Source of the DNA: Streptomyces sp. FIT100
Lineage (GTDB): Bacteria; Actinomycetota; Actinomycetes; Streptomycetales; Streptomycetaceae
Length of the DNA: 64,000 nucleotides
Reading direction: 5' to 3'
Assembly (NCBI RefSeq): GCF_024584805.1
Contig: NZ_CP075715.1
Location: 3,282,026 to 3,346,025, forward strand
The first letter of the stretch is position 1. Each line of letters starts with the position of its first letter. The notes under the pieces are model-generated. The model had not been told where the DNA came from and did not search any database. It saw only the letters and a list, made by a program, of their open reading frames with translations. The translations under genes and the position numbers were made by a program. Below are positions 24,525-32,670 of this stretch, one piece after another.

Positions 24525-24992
24525 TTACGCGTGCTCTTCGGAGAAGTTGTTGTGGATCGCCGCCAGTTGGGGCAGATTCGACATGTTGAGCAGCAGCAGA
24601 TCCTCGTCCGCTGCCGGGTTTTCGAAGTGGTGCGCGGACCAGGCCGGTATGAGGAGGATGTCGCCCGCGCTCAGCCGGGTGGAGTCTCCCGTTTCGTCGA
24701 AGATCACGGTGCCCGCACCGGACCGGACGAAATAGAGGTGCCACCAGGAGTGCGCGTGCGGGGTGGTCCGGTCACCGGGCCTGACGGCCTGGAAGGTCAT
24801 GGACGTACCGGGGATGATCTCGTGGCTGCCGCCGGGCGCGGCCAGGGTGAGCGTGCCGTATTCCGTGTGTTCGGCCGCTTCGAGTTCCTTGGCCAGGGTC
24901 TTCCACTGCCATACCACCGGGGCCGGCCGGTCCCGCACATGGCGTTCGCGGAACTCAGGGTACGGAAACTGACTTCCGGTCTGTACCGGCAT
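24525..24992 (-). CDS. Cupin-domain protein (dioxygenase-like)
   Basis: 155 residues with one cupin barrel in the centre. Motif 1 reads TPHAHSWWHLYFVRSGAG (HxHxxxxH form) and motif 2 GDILLIPAWSAHHFEN. Similar to one half of gentisate/1-hydroxy-2-naphthoate dioxygenases. The gene starts 38 bp inside the end of the FAD/NAD-binding gene, so the two are co-transcribed. It could act on the same intermediate as the radical-SAM or flavin steps. Confidence 0.82.
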   Translation of the reverse strand: MPVQTGSQFPYPEFRERHVRDRPAPVVWQWKTLAKELEAAEHTEYGTLTLAAPGGSHEIIPGTSMTFQAVRPGDRTTPHAHSWWHLYFVRSGAGTVIFDETGDSTRLSAGDILLIPAWSAHHFENPAADEDLLLLNMSNLPQLAAIHNNFSEEHA

Positions 24993-26823
24993 GGTTGTCC
25001 TCCTGGACGAGGTCGTCTCGGTGTCGGATGTCCGCGAACATGTCGCGTACGGAGGTGTCGGCGTCGACGGCGAACTGCGAGGTCAGCCCGTGCCGGGGCA
25101 GCGCGTGCGTGTAGAACCGCGGTCCCTCGACGAGATAGCCGACCGCCCAGGCGCCGCGGAGCGGCCCGCCGGCCGCCGTGACCGGCCGACCCTGTTCGTC
25201 GACATCGATGCCGCCCGGCTGGAACGTGCCGTTCGCGTACGGGCGTACGAGACCGCGTGCCAGCAGGTTGCGGATCAGCGGTGACCTGTCGCGCTCCGGG
25301 TGGAAGGCGTCGAGGCGTGCGATGACCAGCGCGTCGGCATGGCGGATCTCCGTACCGCCGGTGTACTCGGTCCGGATGGCGAACCGCGCCTCGTCCCGGT
25401 CGAGGACCACCGTGCTCCCGGGACCGCCGGCCAGGTCCACGATCCCCGCCCGTATCAGCGCGAGGAGCTGGTGGTTGCGGTGCCGGGGCGGGCCGAATGA
25501 GACCCGGTTCATGGCCCCGACACAGGTCGAGTTGAACGTCCGGTGGGACTCCGGGGTGAGCCCCGCGAACTCGACGGCTTCCCGCAGGCTCGCCCGGGTG
25601 TCGCGGATGACGTCGGTGGCGGCTTTCACGGGACTTGTCCGGTTGCCGAGCTCCGCCTGTTCGAGGTCGTCGACGACGTGCTCGACGAAGAACCTCGTGA
25701 ACTCGTCCTGGCTCGCGAAGCTTCGTCCGCCCAGCGGGTCGACGATCTCCTCGACGGCGCGCCGGTCGTCAGCGGTGAACTCGTACTCCTCGGGCGCGAG
25801 GGGGCGCTGTTCCACTGCCGCGCGGTAGGCGTACCCCATTTCCGTCAGCAGCAGCGGAAGGACTTCCTCCGCGAAGTCGAGACGGGGATCGCCACGGTGA
25901 AGAGCGGCCTGCTCCCGAAGGGCTCGTACCGCTTCCTTCGTGAAGAACCGCGGCTGGTGTTGCCCGGTGATGCCCTTCTGGTTCACCCCGCGCGCGCTGA
26001 AAGGCAGGCACTGGCGGGAGAACAGCTGGATCCGGGGCTCGCGTCCGGAAGGGCGGTACGCCGTGTCCCACCCCGAGCCGTGGAACTCGCCGCCGCGGCC
26101 GACCGTGAGTTCGGAGATGACGTCGTGTGCGGTCAGTCCGAAACCCTGGACCGCGACGGTGGAGCCTGGGGCGACCTCTCCCAGTCGGCCCACCGGGTAG
26201 GGGTTCGAGCAGTAGACGAGCCATGGGTTCCGGTCGGCGTTCTCGTGGGCGAACTCCTCGAACGCCCGGTCCTCCGCGGTGGGGATGCGTTCGCAGTGAC
26301 CGGTGGCGAGGAAGACGTAGTCGCTCGGGACCACGTAGCCCTTCGCCAGATGGACGGTGAAGCCTCCATCGCCGTGCGCCTCGATGTCCACGGCCCGGTC
26401 GCGGTGGTGCACGACGCGGACGTGTGACGGCAGGGAGCGTACGGCCCGGTCGAAGACCCAGCTGAGGTAGGTGCCCAGCATCTGCCGGGGCAGGTAGGCG
26501 TGTTCACCCAGCGGGTCGCCGGCGTCATCGCCCGTCGGGAGGAACACTCCGCCGAAGTCCCGGTAGCCCGCCGTCGCCGCCCACTCGGTGAACGAGGGGC
26601 CGGCGCCGTCGGTGAGCATGGTCACCTGGCTGGCGACCGTGTTGGTCAGCAGGTGGGCAGGCTGGCCTGCCGGGTGTGCGCCCTGGCCGCCGTCGCCCGG
26701 GTCGATGAGGTGCACGTCCAGCGTACGGCCCGCCGGCAACCGGTCGGCGAGTTCCGATATCCGCTGCAGGATGCTGAGGCCGCGGGGGCCGACACCGACG
26801 ACGGACACCTTCAGGGCCGTCAT
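24955..26823 (-). CDS. Large FAD/NAD(P)-binding oxidoreductase (NAD_binding_9 type)
   Basis: About 622 residues. N-terminal dinucleotide motif VSVVGVGPRGLSILQRI at 5-22, a second segment AHLLTNTVASQVTMLTD, an NAD-loop-like VAVQGFGLTAHDVISELT near 245, and a C-terminal GAWAVGYLVEGPRFYTHALP. This matches the FAD-NAD(P)-binding family found in amino-acid and peptide natural-product clusters, whose chemistry is largely uncharacterised. ATG at 26823 overlaps the hydrolase stop by 4 bases. A truncated homologue is encoded at 29400-29831, so this family is probably central to the pathway. Confidence 0.82.
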   Translation of the reverse strand: MTALKVSVVGVGPRGLSILQRISELADRLPAGRTLDVHLIDPGDGGQGAHPAGQPAHLLTNTVASQVTMLTDGAGPSFTEWAATAGYRDFGGVFLPTGDDAGDPLGEHAYLPRQMLGTYLSWVFDRAVRSLPSHVRVVHHRDRAVDIEAHGDGGFTVHLAKGYVVPSDYVFLATGHCERIPTAEDRAFEEFAHENADRNPWLVYCSNPYPVGRLGEVAPGSTVAVQGFGLTAHDVISELTVGRGGEFHGSGWDTAYRPSGREPRIQLFSRQCLPFSARGVNQKGITGQHQPRFFTKEAVRALREQAALHRGDPRLDFAEEVLPLLLTEMGYAYRAAVEQRPLAPEEYEFTADDRRAVEEIVDPLGGRSFASQDEFTRFFVEHVVDDLEQAELGNRTSPVKAATDVIRDTRASLREAVEFAGLTPESHRTFNSTCVGAMNRVSFGPPRHRNHQLLALIRAGIVDLAGGPGSTVVLDRDEARFAIRTEYTGGTEIRHADALVIARLDAFHPERDRSPLIRNLLARGLVRPYANGTFQPGGIDVDEQGRPVTAAGGPLRGAWAVGYLVEGPRFYTHALPRHGLTSQFAVDADTSVRDMFADIRHRDDLVQEDNHAGTDRKSVSVP

Positions 26824-27671
26824 CGCGCGGCTCCGCTCGCCGCCGTGGCGGCCGCGATGCCGTCGAGCACGGGCTCGTGGAGGCACACCCAGTCGGGCGC
26901 TTCGGCAAGCCGGGGGAAACGCTCCGCCACCTGCGGATCGTGGCCGGGAATGATGTGGTCGTCGCCGTCCGCCAGGGCCTCGATCCGGTCGTAGCCCTCC
27001 AGCATGGGCGTGAGGTGGTCGAGGATCGGGAACGGGCTGCGCAGCCGGATGTTGGCCCAGAGATGGCTGGCGTCACTCGCCAGCACGACCCGGCCCCGGG
27101 CGGTGGGGACGCGGACCACCTGGGTGCCCGGCGTGTGGCCCGGGACCGGGTGCACCGTGACGCCGGGGATGATCTCGGCCTCGCCCCGGTGCAGCACGAG
27201 CTGGTCCTCGAACAGTCCCTGTACGGCGGTCTGTACGTTGACCGGTTCGAACGGCTTGCGCACGACGTGGTGGCGCATCGCCGGCCCCGTGCAGAACCGG
27301 AGCTCCTCCTCCTGGAGGTGGATGCGCGCGTGCGGGAAGCGGTCGAGGTTGCCGGCGTGGTCGTAGTGCATGTGGGTGATCACCACGTCGGAGACGTCCT
27401 GCGCCCGCATGCCGAGGTCGGCCAGCGCCGCGACGGGGTCGCGGAAGAGGGTGCGCTTGCGGCGCCGTGCCATCTCCTCGGGGAACCCGGTGTCCACCAG
27501 CAGGAAATGCCGGTCGTTGCGGACCACCCACAGGTAGAAGTCCATGGGCATGTCGCTGCCCCGGGTGAACTGCCCTTCGTCCACCAGGAAGTTGTCCCGT
27601 GCGGGCCGGTCGGCGTGGGTGCCGAACCGCAGTGCCAGGACTTCGTAGGTGTTCTCGGCCATGTCTCTCAC
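26820..27671 (-). CDS. Metallo-beta-lactamase-fold hydrolase (AHL-lactonase-like)
   Basis: 283 residues. Metal motif HMHYDHAGN near 106, then His in PVPGHTPG near 180, Asp in ASDASHLW and His in IPGHDP: the full dinuclear zinc set of the N-acyl-homoserine lactonase subgroup. An opening of a lactone or lactam or cleavage of a thioester is possible. GTG at 27671 overlaps the aminomutase stop (GTGA); an ATG nine bases later is the alternative. It is the second gene of the operon. Confidence 0.85.
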   Translation of the reverse strand: MRDMAENTYEVLALRFGTHADRPARDNFLVDEGQFTRGSDMPMDFYLWVVRNDRHFLLVDTGFPEEMARRRKRTLFRDPVAALADLGMRAQDVSDVVITHMHYDHAGNLDRFPHARIHLQEEELRFCTGPAMRHHVVRKPFEPVNVQTAVQGLFEDQLVLHRGEAEIIPGVTVHPVPGHTPGTQVVRVPTARGRVVLASDASHLWANIRLRSPFPILDHLTPMLEGYDRIEALADGDDHIIPGHDPQVAERFPRLAEAPDWVCLHEPVLDGIAAATAASGAAR

Positions 27672-29020
27672 GCCCCCACGAGGTCGAGCGACCGGCCGGG
27701 GGCGGGACGCCCGGCCGCGGCCGTCTCGTCTTCGAAGAAGAACCTGGGCTCCTCAAAGGCCGGGACGAGCTGGTCGAACCAGGTGGCCGTGGGGTCGAAC
27801 CTGGCGTAGAAGGGCCGGCGGACGATGCCGCCCCGGCGCGCCTGCAGGAGTTGCAGGGCGAACACCTTCTCCCCGCGGATCGTCGGTACGCCGTCGATGA
27901 GGACCTTGCCCGGGAACGCGCTCATCGACGGGCCCCGCACGGTGCGGGACAGGCCGGAGACGGCGCCGTAGGCGGTGCGGAAGATGTCGTACGCCTCGGC
28001 CAGCGGCAGCTCGAAGTAGGCGCGGGCACCGGTGTCGCGCTCGACGAACATGTAGTACGGGATGGCGCCCAGCTTCACGCCCTGGGTCCACAGTTCCCGC
28101 CAGGCGTCCGCGTCGTCGTTGATGTGCCGCAGGACAGGGGACTGCATGCGGACGACGGCACCGGTCGCCGTGATGCGGCGCAGGGCGTCCTGCGCGATGG
28201 CGGGCCGCAGTTCGGCCGGGTGGTTGTAGTGGCCCATCAGCGCCAGGTGCTTTCCGGCGGCCACCACGCGTTCGAACAGCCGCAGCAGGTCACCGGCGTC
28301 CACGTCGCTGACGAAACGCTGCGGCCAGTAGCCCACGGCCTTCGTGCCGATCCTGATGTTCTGGACGTGCTCCAGCCCGGCCGACAGGAGGGGCTCGAGG
28401 TACCGCTCCAGCGTGGCCGTCCGCATGATCATGGGATCGCCGCCGGTGATCAGCACGTCGGTGACCTCGGGGTGCTGCTTGAGGTAGGCGACCAGCCCCG
28501 CGGCGTCCCGTGCGGCGAAGTGCAGGTCGTCCTCTCCGACGAACTGCGGCCACCGGAAGCAGAACGTGCAGTAGGCGTGGCAGGTCTGGCCGGCGCTCGG
28601 GAAGAACAGGACCGTCTCTGCGTACTTGTGCTGGATACCCGGGACGACCTCGCCGTCCAGTTCGGGCACGTTGTGCGTCAACTGGCCGGCCGGGTGCGGG
28701 TTCATGCGCGACCGGACCAGGTGGATCTGTTTGGCCAGCTGCTGCTTGTCGCCCGCCCGCAGCAGGTCGCGCAGGGTGGCGTAGTCGTCGGGATCCAGCA
28801 TCGACTGATGCGGGAAGTTGAGCCGGAATATCGGGTCGTCGGGTATGCGGTCCCAGTCGATGAGCTCATCGAGTACGTATTGGTTGGTCCTGAACGGCAG
28901 GACGTGCGATACCACGTCGACCGCCTCGCGAAGTTCCGTCGGAATGCGCTCCCATTGCGGTGTCCGCTGAATCGACGAGCGGTTGTAGGGCCTGTACTTG
29001 GCAGGGTCGGCGTCAGCCAT
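27668..29020 (-). CDS. KamA-family radical-SAM aminomutase, PLP-dependent
   Basis: About 450 residues. The cluster-binding motif is CHAYCTFC (CxxxCxxC) near 140, with the GGDP motif (DVLITGGDPMIM) near 195, and a C-terminal PLP-lysine candidate in AFPGKVLIDG near 390. N-terminal LNFPHQSMLDPDDYATL fits lysine 2,3-aminomutases. However the stretch that in the lysine enzyme holds the two side-chain-binding Asp residues reads VERDTGARAYFELP and RGPSMSAFPGK, so the substrate may not be lysine. It opens the operon and probably makes a beta-amino acid by a 2,3-amino shift. Confidence 0.88.
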   Translation of the reverse strand: MADADPAKYRPYNRSSIQRTPQWERIPTELREAVDVVSHVLPFRTNQYVLDELIDWDRIPDDPIFRLNFPHQSMLDPDDYATLRDLLRAGDKQQLAKQIHLVRSRMNPHPAGQLTHNVPELDGEVVPGIQHKYAETVLFFPSAGQTCHAYCTFCFRWPQFVGEDDLHFAARDAAGLVAYLKQHPEVTDVLITGGDPMIMRTATLERYLEPLLSAGLEHVQNIRIGTKAVGYWPQRFVSDVDAGDLLRLFERVVAAGKHLALMGHYNHPAELRPAIAQDALRRITATGAVVRMQSPVLRHINDDADAWRELWTQGVKLGAIPYYMFVERDTGARAYFELPLAEAYDIFRTAYGAVSGLSRTVRGPSMSAFPGKVLIDGVPTIRGEKVFALQLLQARRGGIVRRPFYARFDPTATWFDQLVPAFEEPRFFFEDETAAAGRPAPGRSLDLVGA

Positions 29021-29399
29021 GTGAATTCCCCGTCCGAAGGGCGGATAGTTGCGTGAAGTTCCTGACGAGATGGCGGCGAGCGGGGATCGACCGTCGGCGG
29101 CCGGTGGTCGGTGGTCGGTGGCTGCATGGACGCAGGCTCCCGCTCCTTGTCTGCTTTCTCGCGCCACCGCACGGCCGACCGGAAGCCGGTCGGGGCGATT
29201 CCCCTGCTCGCCGCCGAGAAAGCTAGTCAGCGATTGCGACCGGTGAGAAATAGACAACTCGGCAGATTCATTCGGGCCATGCATGAATGCTTCCATCGAC
29301 CTGGCGCATAAATCATGTGCATACTGCATCAATGCGCTTGGCCGGCTCCTAGGATTGGCGCCGGCTCAGACAGCGGCAGACGGAATCGGGGAGCTCTCG
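29021..29399. promoter_or_regulatory. 379-bp divergent control region
   Basis: No gene is seen. Features are a GGTGGTC tandem repeat (29103-29121), a perfect 8-bp-arm hairpin (29175-29182/29186-29193), and an AT-richer part (29225-29340) with repeated TGCAT words (for example ATGCATGAATGC, TGTGCATACTGCATCA). It must hold promoters for the aminomutase operon (minus) and for the plus-strand genes. Confidence 0.6.
29103..29121. repeat. GGTGGTC tandem repeat in the aminomutase leader
   Basis: Two full copies and a partial third, 83 bp upstream of the aminomutase start; similar in kind to arrays in other leaders of this window. Confidence 0.75.
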
Positions 29400-29831
29400 T
29401 TGAACGGTCGGCTCAGTGTCGGCATTGCGGGGACGGGGCCGCGCGGGCTCACCGTGCTGGAACGGCTGTGCGCCGGCGCGGCAGCGCGGCCGCCCGCCGG
29501 GCCCGTGATCGTGCATGCCGTCGACCCCGCTCCGGCCGGAGCCGGCCGGGTGTGGCAGACGGATCAGTCGCCGCAGCTGCTGATGAACACGGTCGCGGAG
29601 CAGATCACGGTGTTCACCGACGCCAGCGTTTCGTGCGCCGGCGCGGTGGTGCCGGGTCCGAACCTCTACCAGTGGGCAACGGGCCTCTACCAGTGGGCGA
29701 CGGCCGCGGCGATACGACCGGGGGTCGGCTCCGTGACGCTCGCCGAAGCCAAAGCCGACGCCGACGCCCGCGCGGTCCTCGGACTGGAGTCCGTCCGGCT
29801 CTTCGGCGCGATGGAGGCCCGCGCCTCATGA
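29400..29831 (+). CDS. Truncated paralogue of the FAD/NAD-binding protein
   Basis: About 143 residues from TTG 29400 (GGGAGCT upstream). LSVGIAGTGPRGLTVLERLC and QLLMNTVAEQITVFTD line up with the first 90 residues of the protein at 24955-26823; the rest of the relative (about 480 residues) is missing. The segment LYQWATG is duplicated (LYQWATGLYQWAT). The stop overlaps the exporter ATG by 4 bases, so it is still coupled to translation. Catalysis is unlikely; it may be a relic or a dinucleotide-binding small protein. Confidence 0.65.
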   Translation: MNGRLSVGIAGTGPRGLTVLERLCAGAAARPPAGPVIVHAVDPAPAGAGRVWQTDQSPQLLMNTVAEQITVFTDASVSCAGAVVPGPNLYQWATGLYQWATAAAIRPGVGSVTLAEAKADADARAVLGLESVRLFGAMEARAS

Positions 29832-31207
29832 ATGCCCTCGTACGGAGCCGACGTCCCCCGCAGGACCGCTCGGCGGGCCTGCCGGCCGCGGCGGGCGTCG
29901 CGGCGGTCACCGTCCTGACCTCGCTGCCGGTGTTCCTGCCCGGGGCGGCGAACGGCCTGATCTGCGCGGAGCTCGGGTGGAGTTCGGTGCGGACGGGAGC
30001 CATCCTGGCCGCGTACTGGCTGGCGTCCCTGACGGGCGCGTTCCTCAGCAAGCGGGCCGCACTTCCCCGGGCATTGGAACGCACCCTGGCCGTCGCGCTG
30101 GCCGGCACCTGTCTGGGGCTGTTCGCGGCGGCGGTGGCGCCCATGGCCGGTCTGTGGATCAGCTCGGTGGTTGGGGGCACGGCCTACGGCTACACCCAGC
30201 CGCACACCAACGCCCTGCTCATGCGGCGGTGCGCACCCCGGCTGCGCCCGTTCGCCTTCGGCCTGAAACAGGCCGCCGTACCGGCCGCCACCCTGATGGC
30301 CAGCGGAGCAATGCCCCTGCTGGCCGGACCGGTCGGCTGGCGAGCGGTGTTCCTCGCGGCCGCGGTGCCGTGCGCTCTGGGCAGCGTTCTCCTCGCACGG
30401 AAAGGGTCCTCGGACGGACCGTCCGCGGTCGCCGCCCCAGGCGGCAGCGAGCCCCTGCGCGGGAACGTCCATCTGCTGGCCCTCAGCTGCGCCGGGTTCT
30501 TCGGCGCGATGGTGGGCAACGGACTGGGCGGGTTCCTGGTGCTGGCACTGACGGCACGGGGAGCGTCGCTGTCGACGGCCGGCGCGGTGGCAACCTCGGG
30601 TGCCGCGCTGAACATCGTGATCCGCCTGGCCGCAGGCTGGCTCGTCGGCCGCAGGCCCCGTGCCGCGTGGGGTGCGCTGACGGGACTGTTCCTGGCCGGT
30701 GCGGCGGGTACCGCACTACTGACGCACCCGGACCCCACCGCGGCCACGGTCGGGGCCCTGCTCGCCTACGGCGGCGGCTGGGGCTGGGCGGGCCTGGTGC
30801 ACTACGTCATCGGCCTGCCCTACCCCGGCCGGGAGCAACGGGCCACGGCCTACAGCCAGATGGGGGTCTCCCTGGGGGCCGCCGCCGGGCCGCTGATATG
30901 CGGCCTGCTGTTCGCCGCCGGGCGCCCTGCCGCCGCATGGTGGGCGCTGACCGCGGCCGGGGCAGCCGCCGCCGCCTGTGTCCTCCTCGCCCGGACGCAC
31001 GTCCCGCCCCGCCCGGAGGGCGGGACGGTCCACGGTGCCGGCAGCTCCGGAGATCACGGCTGTGACGGCCCGTCAGCCCCTACCGGAGTCGGCCACGAGG
31101 CCCGCCACGACCTGCTTCGCACCGTCGACCGCCCGGCGAAACGCCGCAGGGTCCTGATGGGCGCGGGCCAGGACGTAACCGCCCTGCACCGTCGCCATGA
31201 TCAGTGA
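29828..31207 (+). CDS. MFS transporter, 12 TM
   Basis: 459 residues with about 12 hydrophobic segments, beginning PAAAGVAAVTVLTSLPVF. SSVVGGTAYGYTQPHTNALL and the cytoplasmic loop between TM6 and TM7 fit MFS_1. ATG 29828 overlaps the preceding stop (ATGA). The last 45 residues are hydrophilic, Arg/His-rich and antisense to the TetR gene, so they may be an accidental extension. Probably a second exporter or an importer of a precursor. Confidence 0.82.
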   Translation: MNALVRSRRPPQDRSAGLPAAAGVAAVTVLTSLPVFLPGAANGLICAELGWSSVRTGAILAAYWLASLTGAFLSKRAALPRALERTLAVALAGTCLGLFAAAVAPMAGLWISSVVGGTAYGYTQPHTNALLMRRCAPRLRPFAFGLKQAAVPAATLMASGAMPLLAGPVGWRAVFLAAAVPCALGSVLLARKGSSDGPSAVAAPGGSEPLRGNVHLLALSCAGFFGAMVGNGLGGFLVLALTARGASLSTAGAVATSGAALNIVIRLAAGWLVGRRPRAAWGALTGLFLAGAAGTALLTHPDPTAATVGALLAYGGGWGWAGLVHYVIGLPYPGREQRATAYSQMGVSLGAAAGPLICGLLFAAGRPAAAWWALTAAGAAAAACVLLARTHVPPRPEGGTVHGAGSSGDHGCDGPSAPTGVGHEARHDLLRTVDRPAKRRRVLMGAGQDVTALHRRHDQ

Positions 31208-31651
31208 CGCCATCGCGTCCGGGTCGGTGCCGGGCCTGAACTCTCCTGCCCGCACGCCCTCCGCCAGCACCGCGGACAGTCGCTCACCGAGCCAGGTGAA
31301 GAAGTCCGCCGTGGTCGCGCGCAGGTCGTCGTCGGCAACCACCTCGAAGTCCTGCACCAGTCGCCCCATGCGACAGCCGGCGAGCGGGTCCCGTTCGAGG
31401 TCCAGGAAGGCGTTGATGCGGGCGACTGCCGACCCGTCCCCGGCCAGCGCCTCCTCCGTACGGGAGCGCAGCTGATCGCTCATCTGCGCCATGGCCGCGA
31501 CCGCCAGCTCCGCCTTGCCGGAGAAGTGGTGATACATGCTCCCCTGGCCGGCCCCGGCGCGCTCCAGGATCATGGCCGGGCTCGTGCCCGTGTACCCGCG
31601 CTCCCACAGCAGCTCGCCTGCAGCCCGGGTCAGCGCCTCCTTCTTGCTCAT
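31073..31651 (-). CDS. TetR family transcriptional regulator
   Basis: About 192 residues. N-terminal HTH: LTRAAGELLWERGYTGTSPA then AGAGQGSMYHHFSGKAELA, the strongly conserved TetR recognition helix (YxHF). C-terminal domain with LMATVQGGYVLARAH is typical of the TetR_C ligand pocket. Start at 31651 (MSKKEALTRA) is the usual one; a longer frame to 31699 lacks support. Its 3' end overlaps the convergent MFS gene by 135 bp. Candidate repressor of the region C exporters. Confidence 0.86.
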   Translation of the reverse strand: MSKKEALTRAAGELLWERGYTGTSPAMILERAGAGQGSMYHHFSGKAELAVAAMAQMSDQLRSRTEEALAGDGSAVARINAFLDLERDPLAGCRMGRLVQDFEVVADDDLRATTADFFTWLGERLSAVLAEGVRAGEFRPGTDPDAMASLIMATVQGGYVLARAHQDPAAFRRAVDGAKQVVAGLVADSGRG

Positions 31652-31738
31652 TCCCTCACTGTACCTACCACTCGTTACGACATGACGGCATGACGACATC
31701 GCCGAGACAGCTGCTCCGACGTCGGGCCACCGAGGCGG

Positions 31739-31766
31739 GCGGGGTGTCGCAGTGCTCGAATCCTGC
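31739..31766 (+). repeat. Degraded third copy of the tRNA-Arg att core
   Basis: GCGGGGTGTCGCAG and CTCGAATCCTGC match the attachment repeat at 15931-15957 with one extra G, one extra T and one substitution. No tRNA 5' half lies near it. It may be an old att site or a tRNA fragment. Confidence 0.4.
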
Positions 31767-31809
31767 TGCTGCGGCCCCGCTGACGGCCGCGTGAGTTTTC
31801 AGGCGGCCC

Positions 31810-32145
31810 TCAGGGCATGCCTCGCCGGTGCGCCGGGCCCGGCTCGCGGATCAGCCGGTACGGCTCGCCCGCGAGCCGGAGCCGGTTCTCGTCGTCCACG
31901 CGGCAGCCGAGGCGTTCCGGGAGGCCGCGCAGATACGCGAGGGCGGGGGCGGTGAGGCGGATCCTGCCGTTGGCGAGGCGGGTGATGCCTGCGGGTTCGG
32001 CGAGCGCGGTGAGCCGGGTGGCGTGGGTGCCGGGCACCTCGGCGGTGTACGTGGTGCCGGAGTCGGCTCGCTGTTCCAGGGCGAAGAGGACGTCGCCGTA
32101 GCGGGCGTGGGCAAGGACGGCGAGGACGGCGCGTACGGCCTCCAT
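31810..32145 (-). CDS. Possible small protein of unknown function, perhaps truncated
   Basis: About 111 residues from ATG 32145. It reads as real coding sequence (AVLAVLAHARYGDVLFALEQ, LTAPALAYLRGLPERLGCRV). There is no convincing ribosome site, and upstream the frame runs into sequence antisense to a TPR fragment, so it is likely the 3' part of a broken gene. Family not recognised. Confidence 0.4.
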   Translation of the reverse strand: MEAVRAVLAVLAHARYGDVLFALEQRADSGTTYTAEVPGTHATRLTALAEPAGITRLANGRIRLTAPALAYLRGLPERLGCRVDDENRLRLAGEPYRLIREPGPAHRRGMP

Positions 32146-32151
32146 CACCAG

Positions 32152-32385
32152 GCCCTGCTCCAGCACCAGTTGCTGTCCCCGATCCCCGAACCCGGCTACG
32201 ACTGGCAGGAGATGGACATCCGCAGCCGCCTGGGCCGCGCCTACGTGGCGACGGGCCGTATCGGCGAGGCACGCGGGCAGTTCCAGGCAGTGGTCGCCGT
32301 TCACCGCGCCCGCGCGGACCGTGCGGCGACGGCGACCGCGACCGCGGGGATCACGCGCGCAACGGGTCCCGGAGACGGCCGGTAG
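32152..32385 (+). pseudogene. C-terminal fragment of a TPR-type protein
   Basis: The plus strand encodes ALLQHQLLSPIPEPGYDWQE and DIRSRLGRAYVATGRIGEAR, with the A/G/Y spacing of a tetratricopeptide repeat, then a short Ala/Arg tail to TAG. No start or upstream repeats are present. Probably a remnant left at the edge of region C. Confidence 0.4.
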
Positions 32386-32670
32386 AGGGAGCCACGACCG
32401 ACTCGGGAACGGCCGCACGCCCGGCGCCGCACGGCCGGCCAGGCCGCCCCGTCCGCCGCGCCCGCCCCGCCCCGCCGCCCCGCCGCCCATCGGCCGTACC
32501 GGTCATTTTCCCGGGCCGTTCGGGGGAAGCTGCCGTCCGCTCCGGCGCGTCGGGGGTCGGGCGGGGCAGCGGTGAGTGGAGAGCGCGGGCGCTCACTGTG
32601 CCCGTGCGGGAGAAGCGAGAGCGGGGCAGGACCGTCGGGCGTGCCCCCGTACAGAGACGGGAGTGGCTGG

